The notes below the pieces were generated by a model. That model saw nothing but the letters and a program-made list of their open reading frames with translations, was not told where the DNA came from and made no database searches. Shown here one piece after another: positions 6,937-15,188 of a DNA stretch of 32,104 nt. Source of the stretch: an uncultured Burkholderiales bacterium. Its GTDB lineage: Bacteria; Pseudomonadota; Gammaproteobacteria; Burkholderiales; Burkholderiaceae. Position 1 is the first letter of the stretch, and each line of letters begins with the position of its first letter. The position numbers and the translations under genes are program-made. The stretch spans positions 1 to 32,104 of the forward strand of contig CALBEV010000065.1 in the NCBI GenBank assembly GCA_937891045.1, written 5' to 3'.

Positions 6937-7827
6937 CTAGGCCAACGCTCTCGGCACCTCTTTGGCCAAGAAGTCATAGACAGCGCGAATCGGGCCGCTG
7001 TTCTTGATTTCTCGGTGAACCGTGAGCCAAATCGGTAAAACAGGCAGTTTCATTTTGGGCAACAGCAGTTGCACTTCGGGCTCGGTGGCGGCCACATAGT
7101 CAGCCGTGAAGCCAACGCCCAATCCCGCTTTGACAGCAGCCCATTGCGCCATGTAGTCATCGCTGCGAAAGCTGTAGTTGAGTTTTTGCGGATCCACGCC
7201 CAAAGCCTTGGCTTGGGTTTCTATCTCACCATAGGTGTCCGAGCCGATCATCCGATGATTCATCAGGTCTGCCATGGTCAACGGCTGGCCGTGTCGTTGG
7301 ATGTAGCTGACATGGACACAAGCCACGATTTGCACTTGGGCTATTTTTTTGGTGATGAGTGTGTCCTGGTTGGGCCGCACCATCCGCAACGCAATGTCCG
7401 CCTCGCGCCGCAACAGATTGCTCACACTGTTGCTGGACACCAAGTCCACATCAATCTCAGGCAGGGCTGTTTGCATGCGCCCCAAGATGGCGGGCAACAA
7501 CATACAAGCCACAGTTTGGCTGGCAGTGATGCGCACACGCCCTTTCAACGATTTCTTTTTGCTGTGGGCCAAGCGGAAAAGTGCGCTGGCTTGGTTGTCC
7601 ATCTCGCGCACATACATGGCGAGTTGTTGGGCCTGTGGTGTGGGCACCAGGCCGCGCCCTGTGCGCTCGAACAAGACCATACCCAGCTGCTCTTCCAGTT
7701 CCAGCAAATGCCGCCCCAGCGTGGGCTGGCTCAAGCCCAAGTGCTTGGCTGCATTCACCAAAGTCTGGTGGTCCAGCAGCGCCAAGAAGGAGGGAAGCAA
7801 GTACCAATCAACATTTGTTTTATTCAT
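6937..7827 (-). CDS. LysR-family transcriptional regulator
   Basis: A LysR-type regulator of about 296 residues. The N-terminal winged helix contains FLALLDHQTLVNAAKHLGLS and QPTLGRHLLELEEQLG, ending with LFERTGRGLVPT, the standard LTTR signature. The rest is the periplasmic-binding-like effector domain. The ATG at 7827 is preferred; an in-frame GTG at 7848 would add seven residues, and neither has a clear ribosome site. It is divergent from the epimerase-like gene at 7916 and very probably controls it and itself through the palindromes in the shared gap. The inducer is unknown. Confidence 0.9.
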   Translation of the reverse strand: MNKTNVDWYLLPSFLALLDHQTLVNAAKHLGLSQPTLGRHLLELEEQLGMVLFERTGRGLVPTPQAQQLAMYVREMDNQASALFRLAHSKKKSLKGRVRITASQTVACMLLPAILGRMQTALPEIDVDLVSSNSVSNLLRREADIALRMVRPNQDTLITKKIAQVQIVACVHVSYIQRHGQPLTMADLMNHRMIGSDTYGEIETQAKALGVDPQKLNYSFRSDDYMAQWAAVKAGLGVGFTADYVAATEPEVQLLLPKMKLPVLPIWLTVHREIKNSGPIRAVYDFLAKEVPRALA

Positions 7828-7858
7828 TATTGAATAAGCAATATACACATATATGTAT
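7828..7858. promoter_or_regulatory. Paired palindromes upstream of the LysR gene
   Basis: Two adjoining 16-bp palindromes with the same spacing are seen: TATTG-N6-CAATA (7828-7843) and ATACA-N6-TGTAT (7843-7858), sharing one base. LysR regulators usually bind two dyads of roughly this size between divergent genes. The first abuts the preferred LysR start, which suits autorepression. The call rests on symmetry only. Confidence 0.4.
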
Positions 7859-7915
7859 TTTAATCGCAGCCACTTGCAATGACAATGCCCGCATCGAACA
7901 ACAAAGAGGTGCTTT

Positions 7916-8854
7916 ATGGATTCAAACGTGTTGGTCTTGGGTTATGGCGCCGTGGGCCAAGCCACTGTGGCGCATCTGCTTGACAAAGGCTATGCCGTTT
8001 GCGTGGCGCAAAGAAAGCAGCCCGCCCATTTACCCGCCGGTGTCCACTTCAAAGCTTGTGATGTCTTGAACGCTGCTTCCGTGAAGGATTGCTTAGAAGG
8101 TTTCGAACAACTCGTTGTGGCCATTGGTTTTGAATACACCACCCAAACCTGGCAACACCATTGGCCTATCGCCATGCGCCACTTGGTGGATGCCAGTTGC
8201 CTGCTTGGGTTGCGCGTGGTGTTTGTTGACAACCTCTACATGTATGGCCCGCAAACCCTGCCACTCACCGAGGACATGAGCCTCACCAGCCACCCGGGCA
8301 AGCCCGCCGTTCGCGCTGAAATCACCCGCATTTGGGAAGACGCCGTGCGCACCAAGGGTTTGCGTTTCACGGCACTTCGCGCACCCGATTTCTTTGGTCC
8401 AAAGGTGTTGTTGTCGCAGTTCGGTCAGGTGGTGTTTGGCAACCTCGCCAAAGGTCAAACCGCGCAATTCTTGGTCCCCATCGACCAAGCGCACGATTTC
8501 GCCTATGTGCCTGACATTGCCAGAGCGGTGGCGCTGTTGTTGGAAGCCCCAGATGCCGACTTCGGTCAGGTTTGGCACATGCCCAGTGCGCCCACCGCCA
8601 CGGCACGACAGTTGGTGGACATAGGGGCATCCAGCTTGGGAGCGACCCCGAAGGTTTTCAGCTTTCCGCTTTGGGCTTTGCGGTTATTGGGTTTGTTTTT
8701 GCCCATTGCCAAAGAGCTGTGGGCCATGCGCTTTCATTGGGACAGACCCTACCGCGTGAATGCAGACAAATTCACCAAGCGGTTTGCATTCAAGCCCACG
8801 CCATTCAGTGAAAGCATGGTGGCAACGGCCAAGTCATTTGCATCTGATCGATGA
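7916..8854 (+). CDS. NAD(P)-binding epimerase/dehydratase-like protein
   Basis: A 312-residue extended-SDR (NAD-dependent epimerase/dehydratase-like) protein. The nucleotide motif is GYGAVGQ (9-15), followed by a NAD-type beta-alpha-beta fold, and a VFVDNLYMYGP segment occupies the usual strand of the family. No classical YxxxK is evident, as in the atypical members. AAAGAGG lies just upstream of the ATG. It is divergently transcribed from the LysR gene. A role in modifying a small aldehyde, ketone or sugar is possible; the substrate cannot be inferred. Confidence 0.8.
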   Translation: MDSNVLVLGYGAVGQATVAHLLDKGYAVCVAQRKQPAHLPAGVHFKACDVLNAASVKDCLEGFEQLVVAIGFEYTTQTWQHHWPIAMRHLVDASCLLGLRVVFVDNLYMYGPQTLPLTEDMSLTSHPGKPAVRAEITRIWEDAVRTKGLRFTALRAPDFFGPKVLLSQFGQVVFGNLAKGQTAQFLVPIDQAHDFAYVPDIARAVALLLEAPDADFGQVWHMPSAPTATARQLVDIGASSLGATPKVFSFPLWALRLLGLFLPIAKELWAMRFHWDRPYRVNADKFTKRFAFKPTPFSESMVATAKSFASDR

Positions 8855-8887
8855 GCTTTAAAAAGTGACTCAACGGCTTAGCGCCCA

Positions 8888-9241
8888 TCAATGCGCCAAC
8901 TTCAAGCCATTGATCTTCATCAGCAAATAGATGTTTTGCAGCTCGGCCTTTTCACAGTCCGGCGCACCCACCCAGCGTGACAACGCAGACGCGGGCACAT
9001 GAATCTTCTTGCCTTGCAACGCCACTTCCACGCGGAAATAACAAGGGTTGAATTCCGTGAATGAAATCACTTTGCCCCACTGGCCCACCGGCCAGGGCTT
9101 CCGAATCACCACCACCTCGTCGCCGGGTCGCGCCAAGCAATGCAGGTTGTCTTCATAGGCTTGGTGGATTTCATCGTTGGATGTTTTCGCGCTGGCCCGC
9201 GCAAATTCATTGGCAAATTGAATAAATTGTTCTGCTTTCAT
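8888..9241 (-). CDS. Uncharacterised 117-residue protein
   Basis: Not recognised. The protein is soluble, has no signal peptide or membrane segment, and is mildly charged. Residues 1-35 look helical (EQFIQFANEFARASAKTSNDEI); the middle has a strand-rich stretch with EVVVIRKPWPVGQWGKVISF and FRVEVALQGKKIHVP, suggesting a small beta-barrel; the end is hydrophobic-helical. Codon use matches the neighbours. It stands alone on the minus strand between the epimerase-like gene and the ankyrin gene. Confidence 0.65.
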   Translation of the reverse strand: MKAEQFIQFANEFARASAKTSNDEIHQAYEDNLHCLARPGDEVVVIRKPWPVGQWGKVISFTEFNPCYFRVEVALQGKKIHVPASALSRWVGAPDCEKAELQNIYLLMKINGLKLAH

Positions 9242-9368
9242 ACCTAGAGAATCGGTATGGAAGTGGGTTTCCTTTAGTGCAAGCTACCCGGGTGCCCTTC
9301 AGGCCTGCACAAAGCTCCGATGCTGCTGGGTTTTCGCAGCAATCGCATCTTTTTGCTCGCGTATCAGC

Positions 9369-10034
9369 CTACTTCAGCAGCTGCATCACCGCCGCATGGT
9401 CGCCTTGTTGCGCCATGTCCCATGCTGTGAGACCGCGGTCATCTTTCAAGGATTTGTTGGCACCTTGGTCCAGCAGCCGCTGCACAGCCTCGGTGTGCCC
9501 TTGGCCTGCCGCCCACATCAGCGGCGTCAAGCCGTCCACATAGGCGGCATTCACTTGCGCACCGGCCGCCAGCAGTTTCTCCACAACCCGGGTGTGTCCC
9601 ATGCCAGCGGCATACACCAAGGCCGATTTGCGCAAACGATCCACCTCTTCCAGCTTGGCACCTTTGTCGATCAGCAATTGAACCATGTCGGCGTTGCCCG
9701 CATAGCTGGCGGCCACCAAGGGCGTGACCTTTTCCAAAGAAGGCAAATTCACATCGGCACCGGCGTTGACCATCAATTGAACAATGTCCATGCGGTTTTT
9801 TTCAATCGCCAAAAACAGGGTGGTTTTTCCCAAGCGATTGCGCGAGTTGGGTGCTGCGCCCCGCTCTAAGCTTTTTTTCACCCCTTCTGCATCGCCTTGG
9901 CGAGCCGCCACCAGCAACTGGGCATGGATGGTCAAAAGGCTATCGGTTTGTGCCGTGGCCACCGATGCCCAACACAGGAATAAACCGAAACAAATAGTAA
10001 GCAGTCGAGAGAAAGCACTCAGGGTAAACATCAT
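9369..10034 (-). CDS. Exported ankyrin-repeat protein
   Basis: 221 residues. The first 29 form a signal peptide (hydrophobic core LLTICFGLFLCWASVATAQ). The remainder is about five ankyrin repeats of 30-33 residues starting near residue 40, with typical cores such as TTLFLAIEKNRMDIVQLMVNAG, TPLVAASYAGNADMVQLLIDKG and TPLMWAAGQGHTEAVQRLLDQG, plus a partial last repeat. Periplasmic ankyrin proteins bind protein partners; no partner is evident. GGAG lies 8 nt before the ATG. It is divergent from the PQQ dehydrogenase, and the two share a 266-nt intergenic region. Confidence 0.88.
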   Translation of the reverse strand: MMFTLSAFSRLLTICFGLFLCWASVATAQTDSLLTIHAQLLVAARQGDAEGVKKSLERGAAPNSRNRLGKTTLFLAIEKNRMDIVQLMVNAGADVNLPSLEKVTPLVAASYAGNADMVQLLIDKGAKLEEVDRLRKSALVYAAGMGHTRVVEKLLAAGAQVNAAYVDGLTPLMWAAGQGHTEAVQRLLDQGANKSLKDDRGLTAWDMAQQGDHAAVMQLLK

Positions 10035-10300
10035 GATGGGGCTCCGAAAGTTGAAGGCTTAGGCTGTGGAAGTCTTAAGGGATTTCCCTTGGCCATGGTT
10101 TCTTTGTCGTGCAGATCGAAACCGCGTGGTTAAGATAATGCATGGGAAATTTTCCTTTATTTAATCTTAATGTTGGGATAGCACAAGGTTATCTTAAGAA
10201 AAATTCCCAGAAATCCGACCATGTCACTCGCTGCAACAAGGATTGAAACGAGCACAAACCTGGTTTTTCAAACAATGGCCGAAAGGCCGAAGGAGCAAAC
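10035..10300. promoter_or_regulatory. Shared control region of ankyrin and PQQ dehydrogenase genes
   Basis: This gene-free stretch is rich in repeated words. TCTTAAGGGATTTCCC (10073-10088) and TCTTAAGAAAAATTCCC (10193-10209 area) are similar direct repeats about 120 bp apart. TTAAGATAA (10130-10138) and TTATCTTAA (10189-10197) are a perfect 9-bp inverted pair. AAGGGA-TT-TCCCTT is symmetric at 10077-10090. Just before the dehydrogenase ribosome site, GGCC-GAAA-GGCC (10278-10289) forms a GNRA-loop hairpin, then AAGGAG at 10290-10295. No clear -35/-10 was found. Confidence 0.45.
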
Positions 10301-11992
10301 ATGCACAAGATTGGAATCTCATTGTCCAAAACCATCGCCTGCTTGGCGGTGGGATTTTTGGTCGGAGGTGTGGCTCAAGCGCAAGTTGGCAAAAGCGTTG
10401 CTGTTCAGCAATCGCAATTGAGCGCCGCTGACAAAGATGTCAACAACAACTTGCACAGCAACACCAACTATGCTCAAACTCGCTACAACCTGAACAAGCA
10501 AATCAACACTGACAACGTCAGCAAGTTGCGTCCTGCTTTCACGTTCCAAACTGAAGTGCTCGAGTCCATGCAAACCGCACCCATCGTCATTGATGGTGTC
10601 ATGTACATCACCACTTCTTACAACCATGTGTACGCCATCGACGCGGTCACGGGCAAACAGTTCTGGCATTACAAACACAAAATGGGTCCCGTCACCACCT
10701 ACTGCTGCGGTCCTAACAACCGTGGCGTGGCAATCATGGGTGACCGCGTGTTCATGGGCACCTTGGATGCCAAGCTCGTCGCTTTGGACGCCAAGACAGG
10801 CAAGTTGATTTGGGACACCCAGATTGCCGACCCCGAGTTGGGCTACTCAGAAACCATGGCACCTGTGGCTGTCAATGGTCGTGTCTTGATCGGTACCAAC
10901 GGTGGCGAATACGGCATCCGCGGTTTCGTGAAATCCTATGATGCCAAAGACGGCAAATTGCAGTGGACCTTCCACACCATCCCCGAAAAAGGCCATGAAG
11001 GTGTGTGGGCTGTGAACGATTCCACCGGACGCAACATGCTGCGTGACATCAAGGCGGAAAAAGAGCAGTTGGCCAAGCAAGGCGGCGACTTCTACAAAAC
11101 CTTGGGTGGTGGCGTTTGGATGGCACCTGCTGTCGATTTGGAAACCAATTCCATCTTCTTCGTGGTGGGCAATCCTTCCCCTGACCTCTACGGCACGGAG
11201 CGTCCTGGCGACAACCTCTACACCGACTCGATCGTTTCCTTGGACCTCAACACAGGCAAGTACAAGTGGCACCACCAGTACATCGCCCATGACGTGTGGG
11301 ACTTGGACGCTGTGTCGCCTGTCATCTTGACAGAAGCCAAAGGCAAAGACGGCAAGATGACCAAAGTGGCCATCCACGCTGGCAAAACCGGCCATGTCTA
11401 TGTGCATGACCGTGCCAACGGCAACCTGATCCGCTTCTCTGAAGCCATGGTTCCCCAAGACGGTTTGTGGACATTGCCCACCAAAGAAGGCGCCAAGATG
11501 ATGTTGGGTGCCAACGGTGGCGTGGAATGGAGCCCCATGGCTTTCAATCCCGAAACCCGCATGGCCTATGCAGCCAACTTGCTGCAACCCATGACTTACC
11601 ACGTTGAGCCTTCAAAGTACCCCGGCGGCAAGCTGTGGTTGGGCGGTGCATTCAAAACCATCCCCAGCGAAAAGCAATCCGGTCGTTTGTCAGCTGTCAA
11701 CATCGACACCGGCAAAGTGGCTTGGAAATTTGAAACCGACGAGCCTCTGATTGGTGGCGTGTTGGCAACCGCTGGTGGCCTGGTCTTCAACGGCGAAGCC
11801 AATGGTTTGTTCCGCGCCTTCGATGCCAAGAATGGCAAGAAATTGTGGGAATACCAAACGGGTGCTGGCGTGAACGCACCTGCCGTGTCTTATGCGGTGG
11901 GTGGCAAGCAGTACATTGCCGTCGCAGCGGGTGGCAACAACCAAATTGACGCCAAGCGCGGCAATTCGGTGGTGGTGTTCGCACTGCCTTGA
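10301..11992 (+). CDS. PQQ-dependent alcohol dehydrogenase (methanol/ethanol family), lanthanide-type site
   Basis: A 563-residue periplasmic quinoprotein. The signal peptide is about 1-28 (cleavage near VAQAQ). It is an eight-bladed propeller with repeated tryptophan-docking segments ([40 protein letters not shown]). The adjacent cysteine pair Cys135-Cys136 (YCCGPNNRG), Glu203, Asn291 (GNPSPD) and the catalytic Asp334 in HDVWDLD fit PQQ and metal binding. Asp336, two residues after the catalytic Asp, is the residue linked to lanthanide use in XoxF and PedH. No haem site is present, so it needs a separate cytochrome c, probably the gene at 12075. It likely oxidises alcohols, plausibly those made by the nearby AlkB. 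AAGGAG lies 5 nt before the ATG. Confidence 0.88.
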   Translation: MHKIGISLSKTIACLAVGFLVGGVAQAQVGKSVAVQQSQLSAADKDVNNNLHSNTNYAQTRYNLNKQINTDNVSKLRPAFTFQTEVLESMQTAPIVIDGVMYITTSYNHVYAIDAVTGKQFWHYKHKMGPVTTYCCGPNNRGVAIMGDRVFMGTLDAKLVALDAKTGKLIWDTQIADPELGYSETMAPVAVNGRVLIGTNGGEYGIRGFVKSYDAKDGKLQWTFHTIPEKGHEGVWAVNDSTGRNMLRDIKAEKEQLAKQGGDFYKTLGGGVWMAPAVDLETNSIFFVVGNPSPDLYGTERPGDNLYTDSIVSLDLNTGKYKWHHQYIAHDVWDLDAVSPVILTEAKGKDGKMTKVAIHAGKTGHVYVHDRANGNLIRFSEAMVPQDGLWTLPTKEGAKMMLGANGGVEWSPMAFNPETRMAYAANLLQPMTYHVEPSKYPGGKLWLGGAFKTIPSEKQSGRLSAVNIDTGKVAWKFETDEPLIGGVLATAGGLVFNGEANGLFRAFDAKNGKKLWEYQTGAGVNAPAVSYAVGGKQYIAVAAGGNNQIDAKRGNSVVVFALP

Positions 11993-12016
11993 ACCAACTG
12001 AACTGACCTTTCGTAC

Positions 12017-12054
12017 AGGCCTGAGGTGCACTTGAATGCACCCAGGCCTTTTTT
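12017..12054 (+). terminator. Intrinsic terminator after PQQ dehydrogenase
   Basis: AGGCCTG-a-GGTGCA (12017-12030) pairs with TGCACC-CAGGCCT (12037-12049): a 13-bp stem with a single bulged A and a 6-nt loop, followed by five T. It ends 20 nt before the cytochrome start at 12075, leaving no room for a promoter between. Partial read-through would give high dehydrogenase and lower cytochrome and AlkB levels. Confidence 0.85.
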
Positions 12055-12074
12055 GCATTTATTGTTCAAAGCCT

Positions 12075-12647
12075 ATGAAAAACTTCTCTACGCTCCTCAT
12101 CTCCTTGCTTGCATGGCTGTGCTCCCCCGTTTGGTCGCAAGCGGACATGCCCGCCAAAGCCGGTGTTTGCATCGGTTGCCATGGCCCCAATGGGAACTCC
12201 AGCATGCAAGGCGTGCCCAGCCTGGCTGCTCAAAATTCGCGCTATATTTATCTGCAATTGCGGGACTATCAAGAAGGCCGCCGTCAAAATGACTTGATGA
12301 CGCCCATGGTGGCGGGTTTGAGCAAAGACGACATGCGTGAAATTGGCAACTACTATGCCAAGCAAAAGCTCACCAGCAAAGGCTTCAAGCCCGATGCTGA
12401 CAAAGCCAAGCTGGGCAAAGCCAAAGCCGATGAAACCTTGTGCGCTATGTGTCACCTGGGCGAGTTTGTCGGTCAAAATGATGTGCCCAAAGTCGCCGGT
12501 CAAAACTTTGATTACGTTGTGAAAACCATGCATGATTTCAAAACCAAGACCCGCACCAACGACGCTGGCAACATGACCAGTGTGGCCAGCACCTTGAGTG
12601 ACACCGACATTGAAAATTTGGCGCATTACATATCAGGACTGAATTGA
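12075..12647 (+). CDS. Di-haem cytochrome c (c4/c553-like)
   Basis: A 190-residue exported protein with a signal peptide (about 1-22, ending near VWSQA) and two haem c motifs, CIGCH (32-36) and CAMCH (123-127), in two similar halves as in cytochrome c4. Methionine axial-ligand candidates follow each half. The start at ATG 12075 gives a proper signal peptide; a longer frame from 12036 would begin inside the terminator. It lies between the haem-less PQQ dehydrogenase and alkB (4-nt gap), so it is the likely electron acceptor of the dehydrogenase. Confidence 0.88.
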   Translation: MKNFSTLLISLLAWLCSPVWSQADMPAKAGVCIGCHGPNGNSSMQGVPSLAAQNSRYIYLQLRDYQEGRRQNDLMTPMVAGLSKDDMREIGNYYAKQKLTSKGFKPDADKAKLGKAKADETLCAMCHLGEFVGQNDVPKVAGQNFDYVVKTMHDFKTKTRTNDAGNMTSVASTLSDTDIENLAHYISGLN

Positions 12648-12651
12648 ACCC

Positions 12652-13809
12652 ATGAACACCACCACCCCAGACAGGCGCGTCTACCGCGACCCCAAACGCT
12701 GGGCTTGGTGGTTTTCTTTGTTGGTGCCTTTCTCCATTGGCTTGGGGCCCTTGCTGATGCAGTGGACCGAACAGGCCTACATGCTGTGGTGGCCTTTTGT
12801 GTTTATATATGTCGCCGTGCCGCTGGTCGATGCCCTGCTGGGCGAAGACCGCAGCAACCCACCAGAGTGGGCTGTGCCGCAACTCGAAGCCGACCCGTTC
12901 TACCGCTACCTCACCTATGCCTTGGTGCCCGTGCTCTGGGGCTCGTTCGTGTTTGTGGCTTGGTTTGTGGCCACGCGTGAATTGGTCTGGCATGCCCAAC
13001 TCGCCATGGTCTTGAATGCAGGCCTTGTGGGAGGCTTTGCCATCAACCTCGGCCACGAGTTAGGCCACAAACACAACCGCTTGGAAAAAACCTTGGCCTT
13101 GTTGGCGCTGGCACCCAGCGGCTATGGCCATTTCAGCGCCGAGCACAACCGCGGTCACCACACCGAAGTGGCCACGCCCGAAGACACAGCATCGGCACGC
13201 ATGGGCGAATCCATTTGGCAATTTTTTTGGCGCGAAATGCCCGGCGGCGCACGGCGGGCTTGGTACTTTGAGTCTCAGCGTTTGCAAGACAAGGGCTTGT
13301 CCACCTGGAGCCTGCGCAACCAAATTTTGCAAGGCTTGATCATCACCTCGGTGCTGTGGCTCGCACTGGTGCTTTGGCTGGGTCTGCAGGTGTTGCCGTT
13401 CTTGCTGGCCGTGGCCGCCTGGACCAATTTCCAACTCACCTCGGCCAACTATGTCGAGCACTATGGTTTGTTGCGCGTGAAGCAAGCCGATGGCCAATAC
13501 GAACGCTGCCAGCCCTGCCATTCATGGAACAGCAACCACGTTATTTCCAACTGGATTTTGTTTCACTTGCAGCGCCACGCCGACCACCATGCGCATGCCA
13601 GCAGGCGCTACCAAGCCTTGCGGCATTTCGAAGATGCGCCGCAATTGCCCAGTGGTTACAGCGGGATGTTTTTGCTGGCCTATGTGCCCAGCTTGTGGTT
13701 TGCAGTGATGAACCCGCGCTTGCTTGCTGCGGTGGGGGGTGACCCCAACCGCATCAATTTCGATCCGGCACAGCGACAAGCCCTGTGCCAGCGCTACGCG
13801 CTTACTTGA
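12652..13809 (+). CDS. alkB: Alkane 1-monooxygenase (AlkB family)
   Basis: A 385-residue integral-membrane di-iron hydroxylase that converts medium-chain alkanes to 1-alkanols. The histidine boxes are HELGH (135-139), EHNRGHH (164-170) and HADHH (309-313), with the AlkB signature NYVEHYG (266-272). About six hydrophobic segments are seen. It starts 4 nt after the cytochrome gene, so the two are co-transcribed. AlkB needs rubredoxin and its reductase; neither is in the window and no rubredoxin domain is fused. Its 3' end overlaps the convergent metK by 8 nt. Related substrates (fatty acids, xylene-like) cannot be excluded. Confidence 0.9.
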   Translation: MNTTTPDRRVYRDPKRWAWWFSLLVPFSIGLGPLLMQWTEQAYMLWWPFVFIYVAVPLVDALLGEDRSNPPEWAVPQLEADPFYRYLTYALVPVLWGSFVFVAWFVATRELVWHAQLAMVLNAGLVGGFAINLGHELGHKHNRLEKTLALLALAPSGYGHFSAEHNRGHHTEVATPEDTASARMGESIWQFFWREMPGGARRAWYFESQRLQDKGLSTWSLRNQILQGLIITSVLWLALVLWLGLQVLPFLLAVAAWTNFQLTSANYVEHYGLLRVKQADGQYERCQPCHSWNSNHVISNWILFHLQRHADHHAHASRRYQALRHFEDAPQLPSGYSGMFLLAYVPSLWFAVMNPRLLAAVGGDPNRINFDPAQRQALCQRYALT

Positions 13810-14986
13810 CGCCTGCAGCTGCTTTCAAGGCCGCAGCACGGTCGGTGCGCTCCCAAGTGAACTCGGGCTCGTCGCGGCCAAAGTGGCCATAGGCTGCCGT
13901 CTTCTCGTAGATGGGGCGCAGCAGGTCCAACATTTGAATGATGCCTTTGGGGCGAAGGTCAAAGTGCTCGGCCACCAAGGCAGCGATTTTGTCGTCAGAA
14001 ATAACACCCGTGCCATGCGTGTTGACCGTGATGTTCATCGGTTTGGCCACACCAATCGCATACGCCACTTGCACTTGGCACTGTGTGGCCAAGCCTGCGG
14101 CCACCACGTTTTTCGCCACATAACGAGCGGCATAAGCGGCTGAGCGGTCCACCTTGGACGGGTCTTTGCCCGAAAAGGCACCACCACCGTGAGGGCAGGC
14201 GCCGCCGTAGGTGTCGACAATGATTTTGCGACCCGTGAGGCCGCAATCGCCTTGCGGGCCACCCAACACAAAACGACCGGTCGGGTTGATCAGGTAACGC
14301 GTGTCTTTCAACCATTCTTTGGGCAACACCGGTTTGATCAGCTCTTCAATGATGGCTTCGTTGAACGAGGCTTTCATCTTGGTGGAGGTTTCAGATTGGT
14401 CAGGGCTGTGTTGGGTGGACAGCACCACGGTGTCGATGCTGTGCGGCTTGCCATCCACATATCGCATGGTCACTTGGCTTTTCGCGTCGGGACGCAAGAA
14501 AGGCAAGCGGCCATCGCGGCGCAACTGGGCTTGGCGCTCGACCAAACGGTGCGCATAGTAAATGGGGGCAGGCATCAGCTCGGGGGTCTCTTGGCAAGCG
14601 TAGCCAAACATCAGGCCTTGGTCACCCGCACCAATGTTCAAGTGGTCATCGGAGGCGTGGTCCACGCCTTGTGCGATGTCATTCGATTGCTTGTCATAGC
14701 AGACCATGACCGCACAACCTTTGTAGTCGATGCCGTACTCGGTGTTGTCATAGCCGATACGCTTGATGGTGTCACGCGCGACTTGGATGTAGTCCACATG
14801 CGCGTTGGTGGTGATTTCACCGGCCAACACCACCAGCCCGGTGTTGGTCAGGGTTTCGGCAGCGACACGGCTGCGGGGGTCTTGTTTGAAGATGGCATCC
14901 AGAATTGCGTCTGAAATTTGGTCCGCCACTTTGTCGGGGTGGCCTTCAGAAACAGATTCGGATGTGAAAAGAAAGTCGTTCGCCAT
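13802..14986 (-). CDS. metK: S-adenosylmethionine synthetase
   Basis: 394 residues, normal length. It makes S-adenosylmethionine from methionine and ATP in the cytoplasm. Motifs: SEGHPDK (13-19), GAGDQG (119-124) in the ATP site, and GGGAFSGKD (267-275). The start at ATG 14986 ([19 protein letters not shown]) is set by homology and by CTGGAG just upstream; the frame runs open further upstream without family similarity. It is transcribed away from the first acyltransferase gene, with a 202-nt gap holding several small hairpins. It converges with alkB. Confidence 0.97.
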   Translation of the reverse strand: MANDFLFTSESVSEGHPDKVADQISDAILDAIFKQDPRSRVAAETLTNTGLVVLAGEITTNAHVDYIQVARDTIKRIGYDNTEYGIDYKGCAVMVCYDKQSNDIAQGVDHASDDHLNIGAGDQGLMFGYACQETPELMPAPIYYAHRLVERQAQLRRDGRLPFLRPDAKSQVTMRYVDGKPHSIDTVVLSTQHSPDQSETSTKMKASFNEAIIEELIKPVLPKEWLKDTRYLINPTGRFVLGGPQGDCGLTGRKIIVDTYGGACPHGGGAFSGKDPSKVDRSAAYAARYVAKNVVAAGLATQCQVQVAYAIGVAKPMNITVNTHGTGVISDDKIAALVAEHFDLRPKGIIQMLDLLRPIYEKTAAYGHFGRDEPEFTWERTDRAAALKAAAGVK

Positions 14987-15188
14987 GTCAATACTCCAGA
15001 TGAAAAGGTGGACGCGTTGCCAACCTCGGGAGTTCGGCGAACGCTTTAGCAGATGGCTGGAAAACAGCCGACTCTTTCGAGTTTGTCGCCCTGCAAGTTG
15101 CTTCATTAACTCAGCGACAATCGGTATTCTAATCAAAAGCGACGGTGTTTTTTTGAAGCCTGGTTCGCCAAACGCAATTGCTTATTCC
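14987..15188. promoter_or_regulatory. metK/acyltransferase divergent region with small hairpins
   Basis: No gene is visible here. On the metK strand three consecutive small hairpins occur: ACTC-GAAA-GAGT (15082-15071), GGCTG-TTTTC-CAGCC (15069-15055) and GTTC-GCC-GAAC (15042-15032). They end about 45 nt before the metK start. They could belong to the metK leader. I do not recognise a known SAM or SAH riboswitch. Confidence 0.35.

Noticed and set aside
9319..9354. Hairpin GATGC...GCATC followed by T's, plus strand
   Set aside because: The stem has an unpaired ATC, and no plus-strand gene ends nearby (the nearest is 460 nt upstream), so a terminator call is weak.
10240..10249. GGATTGAAAC resembling the end of a CRISPR repeat
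   Set aside because: It is a single copy, with no second repeat or spacer and no cas gene nearby.
10221..10421. Small plus-strand ORF before the PQQ dehydrogenase
   Set aside because: It overlaps the dehydrogenase start in another frame and has no ribosome site; the AAGGAG at 10290 serves ATG 10301.
14987..15188. Known SAM or SAH riboswitch upstream of metK
   Set aside because: Only small hairpins are visible; no consensus core of a known SAM or SAH class was recognised.
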